DNA of 64,000 nt from Pedobacter sp. PAMC26386 (GCA_014302835.1 CP060294.1:1612001-1676000); one strand, 5' to 3'. Shown: positions 14,732 through 24,828, numbered from the stretch's first letter. Program-made: numbers and translations. Notes: generated by a model not told the origin, from the letters alone.

Positions 14732-17620
14732 CTAAGGATTAAAAGCATAAGCTACATAGTAAATCGCACCAGCTGCTGGATTTCCATAAGAAGTGAAATT
14801 GTACTTGTTCAATACATTAGAACCTCCAATTTTAATCATAGAATTTACTGAAGGAATTTTCAGGTTTACCTGGGCATCCAACGTGCCAAACGCAGGTACA
14901 TCACCAGAAGCAAAGGTAGAATTCCAGTAAAATTTGCCCTGCCAACGATAGTTTACATTGAATCCCACATTCTTAATCAGTTCTTTTTTTCCAATACCCA
15001 GGTTATAGCGGACCTTAGGTGTGTTAAAGTCATTGATATAATTTTGTGGGATTTCTCCGATATTGTTGTAAGAGATGTTACCACTTAAATTATAATTAGC
15101 TAATAGATAGTCTATCCCTAAAGCTCCTCCATAAGAAGTAACTTTTCCCTGAGCATTAACTGGTACACCAAATTTTGTAAAACCTGAGCCGTCTGTGTTT
15201 TCCTGATAAACATCCACCGCTGTGATAAAATCCTTATAAATATTATAATAAGCATATGCATCAACTAAAAACTTAGGTCCTAATAAACCTCTATAACCTA
15301 TTTCATAGGCCTGAACACTTTCCGGGCGTACTCCTTTAGGGTCAAAATCATATCGTTTTAATAAACTTCGGTCAGGGGTCCCTTCTGCTGCTGAATTTGT
15401 GAAAGCCCGATAGCTGGCATCGGTATATGCTGGATTTGTAAATAGACTATATTTATTCAGTATTTCTGGTATTCCACCGATTAATCTTTGTGAACCTCCG
15501 CCTACAGATAGGTCAATATATTGATTCTGGGTAGTCGGATTTCGGTAACCAGTCTGGTAAGACACCCTGATATTGTTATTTTTAGCTACCGTATATACTC
15601 CAGTTATTCTTGGGGTAAAGCGGCCGTCAAAGTTCGTACTTTTATCATAACGTCCTGAAACTGTTAGTTTAAATTTATCATCAAAAAACTTCTTTCCCAA
15701 CTGAGCGAAACTGCCATATTCTTTGATATCAATTTCATTGAGTAAATCATTAAAAATTGTTCCGTTGGATCTTAATTGATATAAACGATAAGACGCACCT
15801 AGTTGAAATTCGACAACATTATTAAATAGATTACTGAAATTATACATCCCTTCATAATGATACAGATTAGTCTTGTCATCAAATTTGGCCCCATAAATAC
15901 GTTTACTAAAATCACTTCCTGAGATCGTAGTATTAAGTATCTGTCTTTTGGCTGCTTCGAATTGTGGAGAGCCCTGAACAAACCTGCCTTGATCTGCAGC
16001 AGCTCTGGCCGCGGCATAGGCTACTGCATCTGTAGCACCTTGCGCTTTGGCACCAATATAATTTCCTACATATTGGGGGAACCAATCTGTAGATTTTTTG
16101 GAAGTTTCATTAATATAACTGCCTAAAATGGAAGCGATATAAGAATCACCTGATCTTTCCTGAGTGGTATAACCTCTGATAAAAAAGTCTTTTCCTTTTA
16201 ACTCCAGTTTATACTGTCCAATGCTGAAATTTCGTAGGGAGTAACGATCGGATCCTGTATAGACAGAAGTACCACTACCCCAGTAAACTTGTGCAATAGC
16301 CTCTATAGTCTTTGATAAGCGGTAATTTGCAGAACCAGATAGTTTAAGTGATTTCGTTTTATAATCTACCAGCGAATTTTCATCATAACCGGTTCGGGAT
16401 ACATTTTGATTAGGAAGTAAACCTGGTGTATTTAAGCCCGCATAAAAAGGCCTCATGGTTGTATTCGTGCTTAAAAAACCATTTAATGCGTTTAACCTTG
16501 CAGGGTTAGATTTAAAGGCATCAATCTGTGCTGCAGTTGGCGGAGCCGGTAAACCAAGAGCCCCTTGTACAAAACCAGAGGTTCCGGCATTCAGTACTGA
16601 TTGTGCTACATTTCGCATGTTCTGACTTACTTCGTCACCATAACTATTAATACCATCGTAATTTGGATCTGAGTTTCTGTCACCAGGTTTTCCGGTTCTT
16701 GCTGCACGATCAAAATTGGAGAAGTTATCCGCCTGCCAATCCTCGGCCTGAAGAAAAGAGAATGTTCCTTTTATTGCAAACTTATTATTCCAGGCTTTCG
16801 CAAGGCGGATATCGAGTTGATTATAGGGCTGTACACCAGTATTATTGTCGTTAACGTGGTTAATTCCGCTTTTAAATTGGAAACTTGGCCCCTGGTAATC
16901 AAAAGGGCTTTTGGAGGTCATTAACATGGTGCCATTAATGCCACCAGCGCCATAGAGTGCAGATGAAGCACCGGGTAAGAGTTCCACATTATCTAAATCC
17001 AGGTCATTGATTCCTACAATATTACCGACTGCAAAGTTTAATCCTGGAGCCTGATTGTCCATCCCATCTACAAATTGATTAAACCTGGTATTACCATTCG
17101 AGTTAAATCCTCTTGTATTGACGGACTTGAAAGTTAAACTCTGTGTACTCACCTCAACCCCTTTCATATTATTCAGTGCGTCGTAAAAAGATGGAGCAGC
17201 AAGTTCTTTGATTGTACTCTGACCCATCCTTTCTATAGAAACTGGAGACTCCAATATTCTTTCTGGGGTTCTGGAAGCAGAAATCACCACTTCCTGGCCA
17301 AGGATACCGGCCTGTTCTAATTCGATATTTAAATTTGGCGTATTACCGGTGATCAATCTTTCAACCGAGGTGTAACCAAGGTAAGAAATAACTAATGTAA
17401 ATGGAGCCTTCTGTGTGGTACTGAAAGCGTACTTTCCAATCTGATCTGCGGAGGTGCCGATTGTTTTTCCTTTAACGGTAATTCCTGCTCCCGGAATGGG
17501 CTCTTTGCTTAGCTTGTCTGTTACTAATCCGCTAATAACTATGCTTTGTGATTGCGCATATAATCCTGTAATACAGAATATTAAAAGCAGTAAAACTGGT
17601 TTTGTAAATCTTTTCATCAT
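14732..17620 (-). CDS. TonB-dependent outer-membrane receptor
   Basis: This 962-residue receptor has a signal peptide (to about residue 24, ..GLYAQSQ), an N-terminal carboxypeptidase-regulatory-like beta domain (about 28-105, GLVTDKLSKEPIPGAGITVKG), a plug domain (about 110-235, with EVVISASRTPERILESPVSIE) and a 22-strand-type barrel. It imports a ligand across the outer membrane using TonB energy. The ligand is unknown. There is no SusD partner or STN domain nearby, which argues for a siderophore, vitamin or metal-type role rather than glycan uptake. Two adjacent Met codons are possible starts. It is a single-gene unit ending in its own terminator. Confidence 0.9.
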   Translation of the reverse strand: MMKRFTKPVLLLLIFCITGLYAQSQSIVISGLVTDKLSKEPIPGAGITVKGKTIGTSADQIGKYAFSTTQKAPFTLVISYLGYTSVERLITGNTPNLNIELEQAGILGQEVVISASRTPERILESPVSIERMGQSTIKELAAPSFYDALNNMKGVEVSTQSLTFKSVNTRGFNSNGNTRFNQFVDGMDNQAPGLNFAVGNIVGINDLDLDNVELLPGASSALYGAGGINGTMLMTSKSPFDYQGPSFQFKSGINHVNDNNTGVQPYNQLDIRLAKAWNNKFAIKGTFSFLQAEDWQADNFSNFDRAARTGKPGDRNSDPNYDGINSYGDEVSQNMRNVAQSVLNAGTSGFVQGALGLPAPPTAAQIDAFKSNPARLNALNGFLSTNTTMRPFYAGLNTPGLLPNQNVSRTGYDENSLVDYKTKSLKLSGSANYRLSKTIEAIAQVYWGSGTSVYTGSDRYSLRNFSIGQYKLELKGKDFFIRGYTTQERSGDSYIASILGSYINETSKKSTDWFPQYVGNYIGAKAQGATDAVAYAAARAAADQGRFVQGSPQFEAAKRQILNTTISGSDFSKRIYGAKFDDKTNLYHYEGMYNFSNLFNNVVEFQLGASYRLYQLRSNGTIFNDLLNEIDIKEYGSFAQLGKKFFDDKFKLTVSGRYDKSTNFDGRFTPRITGVYTVAKNNNIRVSYQTGYRNPTTQNQYIDLSVGGGSQRLIGGIPEILNKYSLFTNPAYTDASYRAFTNSAAEGTPDRSLLKRYDFDPKGVRPESVQAYEIGYRGLLGPKFLVDAYAYYNIYKDFITAVDVYQENTDGSGFTKFGVPVNAQGKVTSYGGALGIDYLLANYNLSGNISYNNIGEIPQNYINDFNTPKVRYNLGIGKKELIKNVGFNVNYRWQGKFYWNSTFASGDVPAFGTLDAQVNLKIPSVNSMIKIGGSNVLNKYNFTSYGNPAAGAIYYVAYAFNP

Positions 17621-17750
17621 ACGTTAATTTATTATTTGGTTAGCACTTACTTAAATTTAACATAATTAAATGAAAGTTTATAGCGCATTAATTACCAATT
17701 ATTTATGTCGATGTACCAAACAATCCTGCAAAACGGATGTTTAATTTATT

Positions 17751-18449
17751 ATGAGTAACGATCATTTATATATGTTTGACAATCCGGTATGGTATGCTTT
17801 AAAAAGCGTCCATGAGGATTTTGCGATTGTATATGAAAAGGTGCAACGTTATCCCAGCCATGTCTTACCTTTTATCAGTTTTGATCATGGCGCCGAACAG
17901 ACATTGATCAGTATTGAAAATCTGATAGAAAAAGATGAAAAAGCTATTATTATCGGAGATCTTCCCAAACTTTCATCATCATGGTCGGTATCTTCTGCGT
18001 CGGATTATGTACAAATGATTTGCCGTTCACCTATTGCTTTTACAGCTAAAGAATATCATGAGATTATTCAATTACCTACTAGTGATGCTGATGAAATGGT
18101 TGAATTTGTTAATAGTATTCAGCCGGGATATTTTAAAAACGGGACTCCACTGTTAGGGAATTATTACGGGATTAAAATAGACGGAATGTTAATTGCCACC
18201 GCGGGTGAAAGATTAAAAATGAATGGATATACCGAAATCAGTGCCGTTTGCACACATCCTGAATTTACCGGTAAGGGATTTGCACAATATCTGATAGCCC
18301 ATTTATGTAATCAGATCAAAAAATCGGGAGAACTCCCATTTTTACATGTGCTGAATACAAATTTCAGAGCTATCAGTCTTTATGAGTTTCTGGGTTTTGA
18401 AAAGAGAAGAAATATTACATTTCACGAGGTCTCATTATCCGGATTGTAG
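17751..18449 (+). CDS. GNAT family N-acetyltransferase
   Basis: This 232-residue protein has an unrecognised N-terminal half and a C-terminal GNAT domain. The acetyl-CoA binding loop is visible as CTHPEFTGKGFAQYLIAHL (about 166-184), followed by LHVLNTNFRAISLYEFLGFEKR, the usual GNAT strand-5/helix-4 end. It would transfer an acetyl group from acetyl-CoA to an unknown amine. It is divergent from the receptor gene and convergent with the next small gene 8 bases away. Confidence 0.85.
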   Translation: MSNDHLYMFDNPVWYALKSVHEDFAIVYEKVQRYPSHVLPFISFDHGAEQTLISIENLIEKDEKAIIIGDLPKLSSSWSVSSASDYVQMICRSPIAFTAKEYHEIIQLPTSDADEMVEFVNSIQPGYFKNGTPLLGNYYGIKIDGMLIATAGERLKMNGYTEISAVCTHPEFTGKGFAQYLIAHLCNQIKKSGELPFLHVLNTNFRAISLYEFLGFEKRRNITFHEVSLSGL

Positions 18450-18457
18450 CTCCTGAA

Positions 18458-18865
18458 TTAGTCCTCTTCTACCCAGCTTTCCATATATTCAATTTCATTG
18501 TCAATAACTTTATATGGCAAATAACATAAGATAGCCGAATTGAGGAATGATGCATTGAGCCTGATCACTATTACAGCTACAGATACCGGATAATTCAAAT
18601 TGGTAATTTTAGCTTCGTAGGTAATAGCCGATGCTCCTATAAGGTCTAAGATTTGCTGCTGATCAAAATCATTTTTAATAATATTGATCAGGCCAATACT
18701 TAACGGATAATCATCTCCATCATTGAACATACGTTGGGTAATCACCTTGTTCTTATTTAGATATGCGCCGAAAGGATGAAACTCACCTTGCTCATTTAAA
18801 AGTAATTTAGCGAGTGATTGGGAATAATGTAATAGACCGTTAAGTTCATGAGGGATTGAATTCAT
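18458..18865 (-). CDS. Conserved-looking hypothetical protein
   Basis: The 135-residue soluble, acidic protein (MNSIPHELNGLLHYSQSLAK..., ending MESWVEED) begins with a helical part and continues with mixed beta strands (KITNLNYPVSVAVIVIRLNA). No motif, signal peptide or membrane span is seen, and I do not recognise the family. It stands alone, convergent with the GNAT gene. Confidence 0.65.
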   Translation of the reverse strand: MNSIPHELNGLLHYSQSLAKLLLNEQGEFHPFGAYLNKNKVITQRMFNDGDDYPLSIGLINIIKNDFDQQQILDLIGASAITYEAKITNLNYPVSVAVIVIRLNASFLNSAILCYLPYKVIDNEIEYMESWVEED

Positions 18866-19230
18866 GGGGCAAAGATCGCTATTTTCGGGTTTCTATTTTC
18901 AACAAGAACTTATTATTGTAGAATCTGTAACCCCAACGTTGAATTTGGTATTCTAAAATTTATGAATATGATGGCAAGCTCAACGCCTTCCGATTCGATT
19001 AGACTGTAAACTTGTATCATATTTTTGAAAATATGACATCACGCTTGGTGATTTTCAAATTGCAGTTTCTAAATAGAGCGAGTACATTCATCGCTACATC
19101 CAGATAAATTATCAGGGATTATAACTAGAGTCAGGATGCCTATTTTGATGTTCAGGAGTGGTTTTTCGAGTAGCTGGATAGTGTTGATACAATTAAATTA
19201 TCTTAATTTGCCAGTCTAAACTGGATTTAT
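18866..19230. other. Intergenic region, nothing recognised
   Basis: About 365 bases between two divergent genes. I see no gene-like frame, RNA gene or strong hairpin. Near the right end, TTAATTTG (19202-19209) is close to the TAnnTTTG -7 consensus and may drive the SnoaL-like gene. Confidence 0.5.
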
Positions 19231-19593
19231 ATGAAAAGTATTACTTTCGAACATATCGCACAGCAATGGTTTGATGCTTTTAACGCACATGACCTTGAAG
19301 CACTGTTAGCATTGTACGATGATGATGCTATACATTTTAGTCCAAAACTAAAAATCAGACGACCGGAAACTAATGGACTTGTACAAGGCAAAGCGGCGCT
19401 GCGTAGCTGGTGGAAAGATTCATTTGAGCGTTTGCCTACACTGAGATATCAACCCACATCTTTTACCTCAAATGACCAACGTGTTTTTATGGAATATATC
19501 AGAACAGTTGATAGTGAGCCAGGCATGCTGATTGCCGAGGTGCTTGAAATTGCTAAAGGAAAGATTAGCGCTTCAAGGGTTTACCATGGATAG
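19231..19593 (+). CDS. SnoaL-like / NTF2-fold protein
   Basis: The 120-residue protein has the NTF2-like layout: an N-terminal helix with WFDAFNAHDLEALLALYDDDAIHFSP (about 13-38), then WWKDSFERLPTLRYQP and curved beta strands ending in SRVYHG. The family includes small ketosteroid-isomerase-like enzymes and ligand-binding proteins, and the substrate cannot be read from sequence. It is convergent with the MFS gene 7 bases downstream. Confidence 0.8.
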   Translation: MKSITFEHIAQQWFDAFNAHDLEALLALYDDDAIHFSPKLKIRRPETNGLVQGKAALRSWWKDSFERLPTLRYQPTSFTSNDQRVFMEYIRTVDSEPGMLIAEVLEIAKGKISASRVYHG

Positions 19594-19600
19594 TATGTAC

Positions 19601-20746
19601 CTATACCATCTTCTTGATTTGAGAAGCTAGTAAAGTTGTTCCAAAACCAAGTACTGCGATTAATAAAAACGACCATCTAAGGTTTGTTGCTTGTGCAATA
19701 AAGCCAATCATAGGTGGGCCAATCAGAAATCCCAGAAAGCCAACTGTAGATACAGCAGCAATCGCTATTCCCGGAGGTAGTGTTTTCGATTTTCCAGCTA
19801 AGGCAAGTACGAGCGGAACGACAGACGATACACCAAGCCCTACCATTAAAAAGCCAGTAGTAGCAGTATAGATATTTGGAAATATAACTGCCAGTAAAAG
19901 TCCCGTTGTACTAATGATGCCACTGCATTGTAATATCCTGCTAATTCCAAACCTGATGACAAATCGGTCAGCGGCAAAACGCCCCCCTGCCATGGTCGCC
20001 ATAAATGCTATAGAGCCCATTGTAGTTAAGGATTCAGGCACAGTAACTACCGTTTTAAAATAAACTCCGCTCCAGTCAAACATGGTTCCCTCTGTAATCA
20101 AACTAGCAAATGCTATGAAACCCAGCTTTAGCAAGTTGCTGTCAGGTTTGGCAAATAAAGGTTGTGATTCTGAGTCCCCATCTTCTGGTAACAGATATCG
20201 CCATGAATAAAAAACTAATATCCAGCAAAGCATTCCAACGAGAGAAAAATGTATCCAGAAAGGCCATTTTACAGCGATAGCCAATGTGCCGATTGCGACA
20301 CCTGTAAAACCAGCAAGGCTCCATAGTCCATGAAAAGAGGCCATGATGGATCTTTTATAAAGTTCTTCTATACCTACTGCCTGCGTATTCATTGCAATTT
20401 CAAAAACATTATTCAAAAACCCGAATAGAAATAAAACAACCGCAAGCTGCCATATTTGTGTCGTGAATCCAATGACACATAACATTAAGGGGAATAGCAG
20501 ACCTGCAGCTATGAGCACTTTACGACTGGTAAATCTGGTCACCATCCATCCGGAAACAGGTAAACTAATCATCAGGCCTACCGGTAAGGCAAATAATATA
20601 CTTCCAAGCTCTCCATCGTTTAAAGTATAGAAAGATTTAATATCATGTATGCGGCATGCCCAACTGGAATAAGTCAGACCTGCAATAAAAAAAAACATAC
20701 TGGTTGCAATACGGTGTGAACGTTTTTTATCAATAGATAAGGGCAT
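19601..20746 (-). CDS. MFS transporter
   Basis: This 381-residue protein has about 12 hydrophobic spans and major-facilitator loops (VSGWMVTRFTSRKVLIAAG between spans 2 and 3, AGGRFAADRFVIRFG in the second half). It resembles the YbjJ/sugar-type MFS branch. The substrate is unknown. It lies 60 bases after the HAD/ADH/aminotransferase genes in the same direction, so it may be the exporter or importer of that locus, though a hairpin lies between. Confidence 0.82.
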   Translation of the reverse strand: MPLSIDKKRSHRIATSMFFFIAGLTYSSWACRIHDIKSFYTLNDGELGSILFALPVGLMISLPVSGWMVTRFTSRKVLIAAGLLFPLMLCVIGFTTQIWQLAVVLFLFGFLNNVFEIAMNTQAVGIEELYKRSIMASFHGLWSLAGFTGVAIGTLAIAVKWPFWIHFSLVGMLCWILVFYSWRYLLPEDGDSESQPLFAKPDSNLLKLGFIAFASLITEGTMFDWSGVYFKTVVTVPESLTTMGSIAFMATMAGGRFAADRFVIRFGISRILQCSGIISTTGLLLAVIFPNIYTATTGFLMVGLGVSSVVPLVLALAGKSKTLPPGIAIAAVSTVGFLGFLIGPPMIGFIAQATNLRWSFLLIAVLGFGTTLLASQIKKMV

Positions 20747-20763
20747 AAAATTATTTGTATTTT

Positions 20764-20790
20764 AGGGTATTGGGATTAATCCAACACCCT
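20764..20790 (-). terminator. Hairpin between HAD and MFS genes
   Basis: AGGGTATTGG (20764-20773) and CCAACACCCT (20781-20790) form a 10-bp stem with one wobble. No clear T-run follows on the - strand, so read-through into the MFS gene is likely. Confidence 0.35.
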
Positions 20791-20806
20791 GGTTATAAGA
20801 AAGTTT

Positions 20807-21472
20807 TTATGCCAGGTGAAGATGCAATTCGTCATAATCAGCAATCTTCACAATATCAGCAAGATGTTCTAGTTTTTTATTTTCAATTCCAATAAATTGT
20901 ATGCCCAGCTCTTGTGTTGCCTGATAATCCCATTTACCATCCCCAACGTAAATAATTTCGGACAAAGGCATGTCAATCTCATGCAACCTGTTCATTTTCA
21001 AAATAGTATTGCCAATAATATTACGTCTTGCTCTTGCATCTTGTGCAAATGATGCAGCTGCACAGGCAGCGGTGGATATACCGGCGCAACTCAATTTAAA
21101 TAATGCTGATTCCCGCCACCCACCTGTTGCCAGGCCAACACTAATGCCTTCCTGATTGAATAAAGTATTTAAGATTTTACCAGCTTTAGGTATTTCTTTC
21201 ATACAATTATTGTTTTCTGCGTATGCCTCTTTTAGTAAACCATGGAAATTATGAATGAAACGCTCTCTTTCTTCAACTGTATAGCTACGTTGGTCGCGCT
21301 CCATAAACAGCTGATGGATAATACCTGAATCTGTTGTGTTTTCATAATGTCCGTAATCGGTTTCAAAGCCACGAAAATTAAAAGTGCTTTCTAATGCTTT
21401 TGTAAAACAGTGATCATCTACTTCGGTTGTATCGGTCAATGTTCCATCTATATCAAATATAATGTATCTCAT
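20807..21472 (-). CDS. HAD family phosphatase
   Basis: The 221-residue protein starts with the HAD nucleophile motif FDIDGTLTDTTEVDD. It continues with motif II (GLATGG), a Lys region and motif IV (VGDGKWDYQA). A helical cap lies between residues about 15 and 85, as in phosphoglycolate-phosphatase/beta-phosphoglucomutase-like enzymes. It hydrolyses a small phosphorylated metabolite of unknown identity. It lies 27 bases downstream of the Zn-alcohol dehydrogenase, so it is probably part of that operon. Confidence 0.85.
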   Translation of the reverse strand: MRYIIFDIDGTLTDTTEVDDHCFTKALESTFNFRGFETDYGHYENTTDSGIIHQLFMERDQRSYTVEERERFIHNFHGLLKEAYAENNNCMKEIPKAGKILNTLFNQEGISVGLATGGWRESALFKLSCAGISTAACAAASFAQDARARRNIIGNTILKMNRLHEIDMPLSEIIYVGDGKWDYQATQELGIQFIGIENKKLEHLADIVKIADYDELHLHLA

Positions 21473-21499
21473 TTGTGTCAGATTGGTTAATATTGGGTT

Positions 21500-22522
21500 T
21501 TATATCTTGATTACTGATTTAAGACTCGAAATGTTATTACTTCTTTCTTTCTTATTGATATCACAGCCCAGGTGTTTGATTGCTGATTGAAAATCGTTCA
21601 GATTGTATTCGTTGGTAATAATCTTTTCTAAACCTAAATTACCTTTATTAATCAGATCGACTGCATGTCTGAAGGTATCCATCGAGTCAATAGAACCAAT
21701 GATCGATATACTACGATCTGCAATCTCTCTTGGATTTATAGTTTGCTGGTTATTGCGTAAACCCATCATAGAGATTTTACCACCATCAGCAATGGACTGC
21801 ATTGACTTTTCCAGTAATGTACCTGTCGTATCAATAATCAGGTCATATTGGTTTTTCTGTGGAATAAAGGCCGGTTCAACCTTCCAGTTTTTTGATAAGA
21901 CATTGTTTTCCTCAATGAGTTTGATCCGATCCCGGGACGCTTCATATACTACACCTTCCTGAATCCCATGCTGAGTTAATGCCATGTAAAATAAAAGTCC
22001 GATCGGGCCACCACCCAATATTGCAGTGCGCATAAATGGAGTTACGGCTAATTTTTTCACCGCTGTCAATACACAGCTGAGTGGTTCTGACAGCGCCCCT
22101 TGTTCAAAAGGAATATGATCATGCAACGGGTAAATGAATTGTTTCGTGGTCTTAAAGTACTTGGTAAATGTACCGTCAATGGATACACCCGCTTCTGTAC
22201 TTGACTTTAACAGACAGTGATTACGCTGTCCTTTGCGGCAGTTTTCACAATAACCACAATAATAAGTTGGATCAATAATTACACGCTGACCTATCGTGCA
22301 ATTTTCTACGCCATCACCTTTAGCTACGATTATCCCTGCTGATTCGTGACCGATGATCACACGCGGGCTAGCTTGATATTCACCAGAAATAATACTTAGA
22401 TCCGTTCCGCAAATACCAGTAGCTTTAATTTCGACAATGACTTCATCAGCTACCGTGATGGTTGGCTCTTCTCTGTCCTTTAGCTGGATGTCCCAGGCTC
22501 CGTTATATACGATTGCTTTCAT
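21500..22522 (-). CDS. Zinc-dependent alcohol dehydrogenase
   Basis: This 340-residue medium-chain dehydrogenase shows the catalytic zinc site (GICGTDL, GHESAG), the four-cysteine structural zinc loop (YYCGYCENCRKGQRNHC) and a nucleotide fold (AILGGGPIGLLFYMAL). It is of the threonine/sorbitol-dehydrogenase-like group that oxidises polyols or amino alcohols with NAD(P). Its ATG is separated from the aminotransferase stop by 1 base, so the two are surely co-translated. The substrate is unknown. Confidence 0.87.
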   Translation of the reverse strand: MKAIVYNGAWDIQLKDREEPTITVADEVIVEIKATGICGTDLSIISGEYQASPRVIIGHESAGIIVAKGDGVENCTIGQRVIIDPTYYCGYCENCRKGQRNHCLLKSSTEAGVSIDGTFTKYFKTTKQFIYPLHDHIPFEQGALSEPLSCVLTAVKKLAVTPFMRTAILGGGPIGLLFYMALTQHGIQEGVVYEASRDRIKLIEENNVLSKNWKVEPAFIPQKNQYDLIIDTTGTLLEKSMQSIADGGKISMMGLRNNQQTINPREIADRSISIIGSIDSMDTFRHAVDLINKGNLGLEKIITNEYNLNDFQSAIKHLGCDINKKERSNNISSLKSVIKI

Positions 22523-22523
22523 T

Positions 22524-23756
22524 TTATAGTTGACTAAATATTTTATTTAAGCGGAAATAAATCTCTTCGATATCATCTTGTGTTGCCGTAAGTGCCGGAC
22601 GAACTTTAACGACATTGCCAAATCCATAACGTGAGCCTCTGAGAATCATTTGATGGTCAGACAAAGCAACATCAACAATTTTGTTGGCAAGGGCTACATC
22701 TGGCGCACCATCCTTGTCGACGATCTCCAGACCCCACATATAACCTATACCACGGACGTCTCCTATAACCCGGCCATAATTTTCTTTTAGCTTATATAGG
22801 AAATCGCCAAGTATTTTCCCTGAAACACGCACATTTTCTAAGAAACCATCTCTGGAAACCACTTCCATTGTTTTTTGCGAAGCTGTCAGCGAAAGCAGGT
22901 TTCCTCCCGAAGTATACGAATGCTCAAATTTCTCAAGCACTGCAAATTCTTTTTTATATAGAATAGCTGCCGCTGGAATACCAATACCGCCTAAACCTTT
23001 TGCTAGCGTAATGATATCGGGTTTAATATCATAATGCTCACTGGCAAACATATGACCAGTCCTTCCTATTCCTGTCTGAACTTCATCTGCAATCAGCGCA
23101 ATATCCAGTTCATCACAGATTTCTCTTATTTTTTTAAAATAGCCCTCAGGCGGTATGATATTGCCCCCATTCCCTAAAATTGGTTCGATAATCATACATG
23201 ATACCCCACCAGAACTACCATATTGCGCATAGTCATGTATGGCTTCTGCGCAAAGAAATCCACAATCCGGGCCTTTGGCCGAAAAGGGGCAGCGATAACA
23301 GTATGGAGCAGGTATAACCGCATTGTTTGTTGTGATTGTATTTGAAAAAGACTTTCTCCTAAAAGCATTTCCAGAGATATTGGTTGTAAAAAGAGTTTGT
23401 CCATGATGCGAAAGTGACACGCTCAGGACTTCGCTTTTGCCATTAAATTTATTGGCAATTTTTACTGCTCCTTCGTTGGCTGTAGAGCCAATAATATCAC
23501 GCATCCAGCCATCAGTAATATGTTTCGGCGCCTCGTCCAGAATTGTGTCCAATACCTCCTGAGCTAACTCACCAGTAAACGAAGAAGAAACATGGATCAG
23601 TTCTTCCACCTGTTTTTTTAAAGCCTCAACTAATTCGGGGTGACTGTATCCTAAAGAGAGATTGAAGGTCCCGGAAACAGCATCAATGTACTCTTCGTTT
23701 TCGGGAGTGTAAAGGCGAATTCCTTCACCTTTAATGAATTTAATTTTATCTGTCAT
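22524..23756 (-). CDS. Class III PLP aminotransferase
   Basis: The 410-residue protein is a fold-type I class III aminotransferase, as in GABA/ornithine aminotransferases and the related phosphoethanolamine phospho-lyases. The PLP lysine lies in TLAKGLGGIGIP and the cofactor-binding Asp in LIADEVQTGIGRTG. An unusual Cys-rich insert, CYRCPFSAKGPDCGFLC, lies near residue 160. It heads the left arm of the divergent locus and is followed by the Zn-dehydrogenase and the HAD phosphatase. Substrate is not determined. Confidence 0.87.
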   Translation of the reverse strand: MTDKIKFIKGEGIRLYTPENEEYIDAVSGTFNLSLGYSHPELVEALKKQVEELIHVSSSFTGELAQEVLDTILDEAPKHITDGWMRDIIGSTANEGAVKIANKFNGKSEVLSVSLSHHGQTLFTTNISGNAFRRKSFSNTITTNNAVIPAPYCYRCPFSAKGPDCGFLCAEAIHDYAQYGSSGGVSCMIIEPILGNGGNIIPPEGYFKKIREICDELDIALIADEVQTGIGRTGHMFASEHYDIKPDIITLAKGLGGIGIPAAAILYKKEFAVLEKFEHSYTSGGNLLSLTASQKTMEVVSRDGFLENVRVSGKILGDFLYKLKENYGRVIGDVRGIGYMWGLEIVDKDGAPDVALANKIVDVALSDHQMILRGSRYGFGNVVKVRPALTATQDDIEEIYFRLNKIFSQL

Positions 23757-24263
23757 GGTTTATATTTGGTTTCTGTTCTTTACTGTATTAATTCTAATTC
23801 AGCTGTTTTATTGAGTCATCTATTTTTAATTTTATGACAACTACAATCATTTAAAGAAAACATAGTGCACGAAAAAAGTTTTACACGAAATGTATGTCAT
23901 GAAAACTCCTTTGTACCACAAACTTTATGAATTGTTTTAAATAATTAGTGTATAAACTTTCATAATTATAACTGAAATTCATAATTTATTTGACGAAACA
24001 TACTGATTCACGTGGTGAATGAAAATATTGCTAATACGATAAATTGAAGGTTTTAAGGCCGATTATATGGCATTCTATATGCAGGAAGGCAGTTTTTAGA
24101 GAGGCATGAGAGTGTATTTTTGACACTTTATATTTGCCGGAAATAAAAAAGCAGGAAATGAAAGTCGTTTATGCTAGGAAAAGGAAGAGATTTTTCCTGA
24201 TTTTCCAATCAGAGCATTGATTAATGTAGTATAATCGGATTTTTACTTATCGTATAGGGAAAA
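23757..24263. other. Intergenic region with possible operator repeats
   Basis: About 507 bases without a gene-like frame between the Lrp/AsnC gene and the aminotransferase start. It contains two direct copies of TTCATAATT (23959-23967 and 23978-23986, starts 19 bases apart) and an inverted repeat ATTCAC-GTG-GTGAAT (24006-24020). These could be binding sites for the neighbouring Lrp/AsnC protein. I saw no clear TAnnTTTG box for the - strand operon. Confidence 0.4.
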
Positions 24264-24746
24264 TTATCCGTTTAAAGATATTGATAATCCAACCTTGACC
24301 CTATCCATGGTTACAAATGTTTTAAAACGCTTAACATTGCTATTCCGGAAAAACATTCGTTTTGTAAAATGTCCATATTCTTCCATGTTGGCTACAGAGA
24401 TGATGAGTATGAAGTCAGCTTCGCCCGTCACATAAAAACATTGTTGTACTTCGGCACAAGTGATGAATTTTTCTTTAGCCTCTTCAATGAAATTTATCTG
24501 CTCATTTTCAATTTCCACCTCAATAATGAGCGTGATTGGATGGCCAACTTTCGCGGGGTTGATCACGGCTACATTAGCCTGGATGACGCCAGTGTCCTGC
24601 ATTCTTTTTATCCGTCTGTTTACCGCTGCTGCAGAAAGATTAATTGTATCACCTATTTCTCTTTGTGGTGTTGTATTGTCAAGTTGTAGTATGTTTAGTA
24701 TAGCAATGTCGAAGCCGTCAAGTTCAAGTGCAGATTTCTTATTCAT
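24264..24746 (-). CDS. Lrp/AsnC family transcriptional regulator
   Basis: The 160-residue regulator has an N-terminal winged HTH (about 8-65, ILNILQLDNTTPQREIGDTINLSAAAVNRRIKRMQDTGVI) and a C-terminal RAM/effector domain (about 70-155, ITLIIEVEIE..., with CFYVTGEADFILIISVANMEEY). Such proteins sense amino acids and form octamers on DNA. It lies between two catabolic gene sets: it is divergent from the ammonia-lyase operon (start 85 bases away) and upstream of the aminotransferase operon. Local control of both arms is likely. Confidence 0.9.
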   Translation of the reverse strand: MNKKSALELDGFDIAILNILQLDNTTPQREIGDTINLSAAAVNRRIKRMQDTGVIQANVAVINPAKVGHPITLIIEVEIENEQINFIEEAKEKFITCAEVQQCFYVTGEADFILIISVANMEEYGHFTKRMFFRNSNVKRFKTFVTMDRVKVGLSISLNG

Positions 24747-24769
24747 ATTGGATCAAATATGGAACAAAA

Positions 24770-24828
24770 TTGCAATATATGAAGTAAAATAGAGGAATTA
24801 TTGTGTAAGTATTGGTATAATATTGCAT
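24770..24828. promoter_or_regulatory. Divergent promoter region with inverted repeat
   Basis: TTGCAATAT (24770-24778) and ATATTGCAT (24820-24828) are inverted copies (8 of 9 bases) about five helical turns apart, a spacing compatible with Lrp-type wrapping. The right arm overlaps TAATATTG (24818-24825), one mismatch from the TAnnTTTG -7 consensus, just ahead of the ammonia-lyase start. On the other strand CATATTTG (24761-24754) is a near -7 box for the regulator gene. Confidence 0.4.

Noticed and set aside
18866..19230. Decayed gene or small RNA in the gap
   Set aside because: No remnant similarity, strong hairpin or promoter-terminator pair could be seen.
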